From NCBI GenBank assembly GCA_965240325.2, contig OZ251252.1:372001-436000 (forward strand): DNA of 64,000 bases, written 5' to 3'. Positions 58,742 to 64,000 of this stretch are shown one piece after another. Every line of letters begins with the position of its first letter. Position 1 is the stretch's first letter. Source of the DNA: Rebecca billardiae RCC1528. Its lineage: Eukaryota; Haptophyta. The notes below the pieces were generated by a model that made no database searches, was not told the DNA's origin, and saw only the letters and a list, made by a program, of their open reading frames with translations. The translations under genes and the position numbers were made by a program.

Positions 58742-61700
58742 TCACGCCGCTGCGTTCACCGCCGCCGCCTCCGCCCCCGCCTGGTACGCGGCCGGTGTGG
58801 CGTGGGGCGCGGGCGAGGGCGCCGCCGAGTAGCCCGCCGAGCCGACGGAGGGCGAGCGAGGTCCGGCGCCGTGCGCGCCCGCGCCGCTGCCGGCTGAGAG
58901 GCCCTGCGTGGCGCGCGCCGCGCCGTGCGCGCCGTGCTGCGCGCCTGAGGACGAGGAGCCCAGCCAGCTGTAGCCCGCCCCATCGGCGCCGTTGGCGTAC
59001 GCGTACGCGCCGTCCGCGCTGCTGCTGCCGCCGTCGTCGCTCGGCTGCAGCAGCGGCGCGAGCGCGTCGTGCACCGCCTGCGCAGCGGCGCGGCGGGAGC
59101 AGCAGCGCGCGGCGCAGGCGGGCCAAGCCAAGGCATCGCGGGGCGGGGCGGGGCGTGGGCGAGTCAGAGGGAGCTCGGAGGGAGCTCGCGCGGCAGGGGC
59201 CCGCCTGCGCCCGCGTGGACGGGCGTGTGTGTGTGTGTGGACCGGCGCAGCACGCATGGCGTGTGCGCGCGCGCAGGCAGCGCAGCGCGCTCGGGCGCGG
59301 GGGAGAGCAGAGCAAGCGCACGCGCACCGTGGCGGAGCCGAGGCCGAGGCCAGGGCCTGCGTGCCCGTGCCTGCCACCGCCGCCGCCGCCGCCGCCGCCG
59401 CCGAAGTTCGAGGCGCGCTGCGGCGGCGCGATGCCGTCGGCGCCCGGCGCAGCGCCCGCGCGCGCGGCCGAGCGCTGCAGCAGGTGCGCGAGCGGCGGCG
59501 CGTGCGCCCCGGCGGGGCCGGTCGAGACGCGCGCCGCGCCGTGGCCTCCCGCCCCAAACTGCTTGAGGGGCCGGCTCATCTCGAAGAGGGGCTCCGCCGT
59601 CGTGCGGCGCTGGCTACTGGAGGGCGCGCTGTTGTCGGCCGGCGTGTCGGGCGGCGCGGCGGAGGCGGGCGGGGTGGCGGCGGCACCGCCGCCGCCGCCG
59701 CGCGCGTGCGCCGAGGCGGGCGGCGAAGACATCACGCCGCGCAGCGCCGCGGCAAAGCTCAGATGACTCTCAGCGCCGTGCGCCTCGGCGCGCTCGGGCG
59801 CGGCGCCGCCCTCGGCGGCCGCGGCCGCGCCACGCCCGCCGGCGGTGCCGCCACCAAAGTACGCGGTGCCGCCGGCGGCGGCGCGCTCGGCGTCGGAGGC
59901 GTCGGCAGCCGAGCGCTCCGCCGCCGCGTCCACATCGCGGTCGGGGTCGGTGCCGTGCGGCGGCGAGCGCGCCGCGTGCGCACCACCGGCTTGAGGCGTC
60001 GCCAGCGCGCCGCCGGCGCCGGGCGCGAAGGAGCTGGGGCGGCCGCTCGGCGCGGCGGTGCCGCCGCCCGCGCCGCTGGCGAGCGTGGACGAAGAGACGC
60101 GCGCGTGCGCGTGCGGCGGCGTGGACAACATGGACGCCCACGGCTGCTGCGGCTGCTGCGCGCCCGCCGCAGCCGCGGACTGGCCCATCGGCCCAAAGGC
60201 ACCCAGGGAGAAGCCGCGCGCCGACCCGCCGCCGAGGCCGGCGCTCGCGTCGGCGGCGGCGCCGCCGAGCCCGCTGCCGCCGCCGCCGACGGAGGAGGGG
60301 AGCGAGGTGCGCGCGCCGCCGAGGCTCGGCGCGCCGTATGCGCCGCCGGCGCCCAGCCCGGGGATCCACTTGGGCTGCGGCGCGTGGGCGCCGGCGCCCG
60401 CCGCGCCAGCGAGCCCTGCGCTGTACGCGCCGGCGCCCTTGCCGGGCGTGCCCGCGCTGCCCGCGGCGCCGCCCGCTCCGGCCGAGGCGGCGCTGAGGGG
60501 CGAGCGGAAGGTGGTCGACGCGGAGGAGAGCGCGAGCGAGACGGCGCTCGCCGGCGAGCCGCTCAGCCGCCCGAGCTGCGCGTCGTTCACCTCGCGGTTC
60601 AGCCACTGGATCACCTGCGCGGCAGCGGAGGGCGCGCGGCGCGACCGGCGGCGGGCGCGGGCGGGGGCGGGCGTGGGCGGGGGCGGCGGCGGGCGTGGGC
60701 GTGGGCGGCGGCGGGCGCGCGAGCGAGCACGCGGGCCGGTGAGTGCAGGCGCGGGCGGTGCACGCGCGCAGACGAGGGGGGAAGCGCCCGGGCGCGGCGT
60801 CGCGCGCGGTAGCGCCCGCGCACCTGCTGGTTCGCCTGCAGCTGCGCGTGCGCCTCCTCCAGCTGCCGCGCCGCCTCGGCCGCGCGCTCGTCCGAGCGCT
60901 CGCGCGCCGCGGCCGCCTGCGCCATCTCGGCGCGCAGCCGCTCGAGCGCGAGGTGCGACTCGTCGAGGGCGCGCTGCTTCTCGGCGGCGAGCTCCTCGGC
61001 CTTCTCCGCCTTCTCCCCCTTCACCTTCGCGCGCGCCCGAGCCGCGCGCCCGTCCGCCTGCAGCTTCTCGATGATCTCGTTCCCCTTTTGGATCTCAGAG
61101 GCGGCCGCACTCAGCTTGGCGTCCAACCGGTCGGCGCGCGCGCGGCTCTCGGCGAGCGCGGCGTCGGAGGCGCGCTTGGACTCGGAGGCGGCGTCGAGCA
61201 GGGCCTGGGTCTTCGCCGCGAGCTGCTCCTTGTCGCCCACCGCCTGGTTCAGCGCGGACAGCTCGAGCGCCGCCGCGTGCGCCTCGCTCTCAAGCGCGCG
61301 CACGCGCGAGCGCAGCGTGCCCGCCTCGGCGCGCAGCGCGCCCGCCTCCTCCTTGCTCGCGCCGCCGTCGGCCTCGGCGGCGGCGAGGCGCGTGGCGGTG
61401 GCGGCGGCGCGCATCTCGAGCTCGTGCTTCTCCGCCGTCAGCTTCTCGCACGCCGCACTCGCCGCCGCGAGCGCGCTGCGCGCCTCGCCGAGCTCGGCGG
61501 CGGCGCGCGCGCGCTCGGCGCCGAGCGCGTCCGCGGCGGCGCGCTCCGCCGCCGAGAGCGCCGCCGTGGCCTCCTCGCGCGCGGCGGCGAGGTCCTGCGC
61601 GCGGCGCGCCTCGGCGTCGCGCGCCGCGGCGTCGCGGTGCGCGCGCTCCGCCACGAGCGCCTCGTGCGCCTCGCGCCCCGCGCGCTGCGCCTCGTCGCGC

Positions 61701-62221
61701 GCGGCGCCGACGCGCGCGAGCTGCTCGCGATTCGCCTCCGCCTCCGCGCGCAGCGTGCGCACGACCGCGGAGAGGTGGGCGCGGAGCGCGCCGTCGGTGG
61801 CGGGGCGGACCTTGAGCGAGAGGTGCGGCAGCTGCGAGAACGAGTTGATCTCGTGCACCGCGAACGTCGGGCCCTGCGGCAGGCAGCGCAGCGTCGCGGT
61901 GAACGCGGGCCGCTCGTCGGCCGCCGCGCGCACGCAGCGCTCGAGCAGCTCAGAGAGCTTGGGCGTGAACTGCTGGAAGTCGACGAGCAGGTTGTGCTCG
62001 GCCTTGATCGCGTGGTAGTCGTCCTCCGAGATCTCCAGCGTGTACAGCAGCAGCGCGTCCTCCGGGTCGGTGAGCTGCAGCCGCAGCACCTTGGGCGAGC
62101 GCGGCGAAGGCGCCGACTGCGCGATGCGCACGCTCAGCCGGGCGAGGCGGTCCTCGCGCTCGGGCACCTTGACGCGCGTGGGCACCTCGGACGAGTAGAG
62201 CAGCTCGTCTACCGCGGACAT
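58742..62221 (-). CDS. SAS6: Centriole assembly protein SAS-6
   Basis: Three exons in phase 0: 62221-60824, 60614-59328 and 59077-58742 (GT-AG throughout), giving about 1,006 aa. SAS-6 dimers oligomerise through N-terminal heads into the nine-fold cartwheel that seeds centrioles and basal bodies. The N-terminal head (residues ~1-165) shows LLYSSEVPTRVKV, LRLQLTDPEDALLLYTLEIS, YHAIKAEHNLLVDFQQF and INSFSQLPHLSLKV (PISA region). A long Ala/Glu/Arg coiled coil fills ~165-466. Right after intron 1 is VIQWLNREVNDAQLGR, the conserved C-terminal SAS-6 helix motif. The ~520 residues beyond it are Gly/Ala/Ser/Pro-rich, much longer than in animals or Chlamydomonas. The start MSAVDELLYSS fits the family; a longer upstream frame has no ATG. 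It is divergent from the ABM-domain gene. Confidence 0.93.
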
Positions 62222-62420
62222 CGCGGACGAGCGGCGCGCCGCGGCCCGGGCTCGCCTGGCGCTGCGCGCGGGCAACTCAAAAGGCGATGGAGCGCAGCCT
62301 GCGCTGCCAACGGTGGGCACACAGGGCCTCGGCCGGTGGCACGGGAAAGCTCAAACGAGTCCGGGCGTGGTGTCCATGACACTGCGTCATCCGGACCGCA
62401 GCACTCAGCAGCGCATCGAA
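62222..62420. promoter_or_regulatory. 199-bp divergent promoter (SAS-6 / ABM-domain gene)
   Basis: It lies between ATG 62221 (-) and ATG 62421 (+); an alternative plus-strand ATG at 62376 would shorten it. No TATA motif was seen. Confidence 0.35.
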
Positions 62421-62840
62421 ATGGCGCAGCAGGTGACGGCGGCGGCGCTCGCGGGCGTGGCGGCGGCTCTGGCGGTACAGCTGTACCGCAAGCAGCGGCG
62501 GCACGCCGCGCACGCGACGGACGAGCGCATCTTCCTGCACGTCACCTTCGAGATCAAGAAGCCCAACGAGCCGGACTTCCTCCGAGCGTTTGCGCCGCTG
62601 CTGCAGGCGTCCGTGCGCGAGTCTGGGTGCATCAAGTACCAGATGACCAAGGAGAAGGACGCGGCGCCCGAGAGCAGCACGTACGTGCTGCTGGAGGAAT
62701 GGACCACCGAGGCGTCACTCGCCGCGCACGAGCAGACCGCCCACTTCAAGGAGTACGTGCCGCGCATGGCCGCCAACGCCAAGATCTTTGTCCTCAAGTA
62801 CAAGCCGTGCGACGTCGCCGCGCTCGCGGCCAAGCTGTGA
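62421..62840 (+). CDS. ABM-domain (YgiN-like) putative monooxygenase with N-terminal anchor
   Basis: 139 aa from ATG 62421 (GAAATGG, a strong Kozak-like context); an in-frame ATG at 62376 has a weaker context. Residues ~3-22 (QVTAAALAGVAAALAVQLY) are hydrophobic and followed by KQRR, an N-terminal membrane anchor or targeting signal. The rest is a single antibiotic-biosynthesis monooxygenase/dimeric ferredoxin-like barrel: IFLHVTFEIKKPNEPDFLRA, SVRESGCIKYQMTKEK, YVLLEEWTTEASLAAHEQTA and HFKEYVPRM. Family members include quinol oxidases and Mg-independent oxygenases, and many have no known substrate. The ESGCI.Y and EEW.....AAH..T.HF motifs are well kept, so an active fold is likely. Confidence 0.85.
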   Translation: MAQQVTAAALAGVAAALAVQLYRKQRRHAAHATDERIFLHVTFEIKKPNEPDFLRAFAPLLQASVRESGCIKYQMTKEKDAAPESSTYVLLEEWTTEASLAAHEQTAHFKEYVPRMAANAKIFVLKYKPCDVAALAAKL

Positions 62841-64000
62841 CGAGAGTTCTGTGCACGGGGGCGCGGCCATGCCGCGTATATCTATAGACGATATGGAGTA
62901 TGTATAGCGCTACGACAGATGGCGTATACTACGCGAGTGACGCGATGATATCTGTACGTAGTAAATATATATTAGCAGCTTATAATGAGACTTATATTGA
63001 CGACTACTATAGTCGGCGTCGCAGACGCAGGTCTCGGGACCGTACTCCGTAGTCCGTAATTATCACTAATCAGTAACTTCGACGGACAGTCTATACATCA
63101 GTCATACTCTGATTCGTCACGCGGAGTCTACGGCTGTCTACGCTGCCTACCGACTGGCACTCTGGCCCGCAGCAGATCGATGAACTCGTGCTCGACTGCT
63201 CGTATTACGGACGGATATCCCACTGCAACAGATAGGATCTGATCCGCCTATGGCATAGGATGAGTTCACCAGAGCGCCAGCGGCTCAGTTCTGCGCATAC
63301 GATCATCGGTGTTGCTATATCGTACACACAACTCCACCGGCTGTCGACACACACCATCTCCGCCTGCCGCCACTGCCACGGCGGTCGCGCGCGCGCGCGC
63401 GCGACCGCGCGCGCGCGCGCGATCCTATGCCATAGGATCCGCGACGGCATGACAGCGTCAGTTGCTCGCCCCTGGCAGCCGAGCGGCGACCCTGGGCACG
63501 GACGGCGCAGGCGAGTGCTCGCACCGGATGCCCGCGCTGCCGCCCGCACCGCCGCCCACGCCGCCAGGCGCGTTGCTGCCCGTGGCCATTCTTGGGGCGG
63601 GGCGAAGAGAGGGCAACCGCCATCGTGCGTGCGGCCACAGACCTCCCACGATTGGTGGCGGCCGTCCTTGTGTGGACCACTAGCCCACGAATCCAAGAGC
63701 GTGCGGGTCGAGCGTCGCGTAAATCGACTGCGGCACACGCATGGCGTGTCTACAGGTGCGATACCATCCACGCACGCGACATGGCAAGATGTTCCGGCTA
63801 CCTCCGAGGCTTGCTCTACATGCGTGCCGATGCTCGATCGCAACCACCTGACGACGCGAGCGACCTGCAGCGGCTTGTGCGCGCAGCCCCGGCGTGACGT
63901 ACAATGCCATGCTTGGCGAGGACCAAAACGCATTGTGATTGAACCTCGTACGGCTCCGGTCGAACACAGTGAACCACGATGTGTGAGCATCAAGCTGGGT
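62841..64000. other. Gene-poor window end
   Basis: Mixed-composition DNA, AT-rich at 62875-63130 (possible 3' UTR and spacer), then a palindrome-rich ~200-bp block and GC-rich DNA. A minus-strand frame (63205-63993) is open but has no domain I recognise and its start lies near the window edge. I see no RNA gene. Confidence 0.45.
63241..63442. repeat. Inverted-repeat-bounded ~200-bp block with CG palindrome
   Basis: The left end CGCCTATGGCATAGGAT (63245-63261) and right end ATCCTATGCCATAGGATCC (63422-63440) are related inverted repeats, each itself nearly palindromic. Inside lies a perfect 24-bp palindrome of alternating CG flanked by GGTC/GACC (63383-63406), followed by another (CG)n run to 63421. 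This could be a small MITE-like element. The alternating CG is Z-DNA-prone. Confidence 0.6.

Overview
This is a window of nuclear DNA from a GC-rich, CpG-rich, plastid-bearing and flagellated (or centriole-forming) microalga. The evidence is spliceosomal introns (GT-AG, plus one likely GC-AG), long Ala/Gly/Pro-rich tracts in the proteins, and a gene set that includes SAS-6, a tubulin tyrosine ligase-like enzyme, a short-type ELP3, UBA5, F-box/RCC1, Sel1-MYND and ankyrin proteins, and a protein with a signal-plus-transit leader. A haptophyte (prymnesiophyte) is my best guess; a pelagophyte or another secondary-plastid alga is possible. The assignment is inferred from gene style, not from a marker gene. 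I see no rRNA, tRNA, CRISPR or bacterial operon structure.

Layout. 1-31.6 kb: a PAN/Apple-type membrane protein (+); an endonuclease/exonuclease/phosphatase protein (-) divergent from a Sel1-MYND protein (+); an unknown 973-aa protein (-); a three-exon gene for a ~3,020-aa IQ/WW-like protein (-) divergent from ELP3 (+), whose second intron is mostly a ~750-bp CTG array; a TTLL gene (+); then 3.2 kb of gene-poor DNA with a (TA)n tract and diverged tandem repeats. 31.6-43.9 kb: two divergent glycosyltransferase-like genes, an ankyrin protein, a HAD hydrolase divergent from a D-aminoacyl-tRNA deacylase (DTD2/GEK1 family), a gene fusing an NDP-kinase-like domain to UBA5, and a probable plastid DnaJ-type zinc-finger protein. 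44.8-49.1 kb: an F-box/RCC1 protein and a thioredoxin/MsrA-like protein, separated by a repeat-rich, hairpin-bearing spacer.

50.9-58.0 kb is a retroelement-like island. Two sequences, A (217 bp) and B (333-340 bp), each occur twice in the order A1...B1A2...B2, flanked by a 10-bp direct repeat. Between A1 and B1 lies a 183-bp satellite with a 548-bp higher-order repeat. Between A2 and B2 lie a decayed gag-like CCCH frame (-) and a decayed reverse transcriptase (+). This resembles the split direct repeats of Ngaro/DIRS-type tyrosine-recombinase retroelements. The window closes with SAS-6 (-) divergent from a small ABM-domain protein (+) and a gene-poor tail.

The protein genes sit mostly in divergent pairs with short shared promoters (70-195 bp) and convergent 3' ends. 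Functional themes are centriole/axoneme (SAS-6, TTLL, perhaps the 3,020-aa protein), translation quality and tRNA modification (ELP3, DTD2) and UFMylation (UBA5). These genes do not form one pathway.
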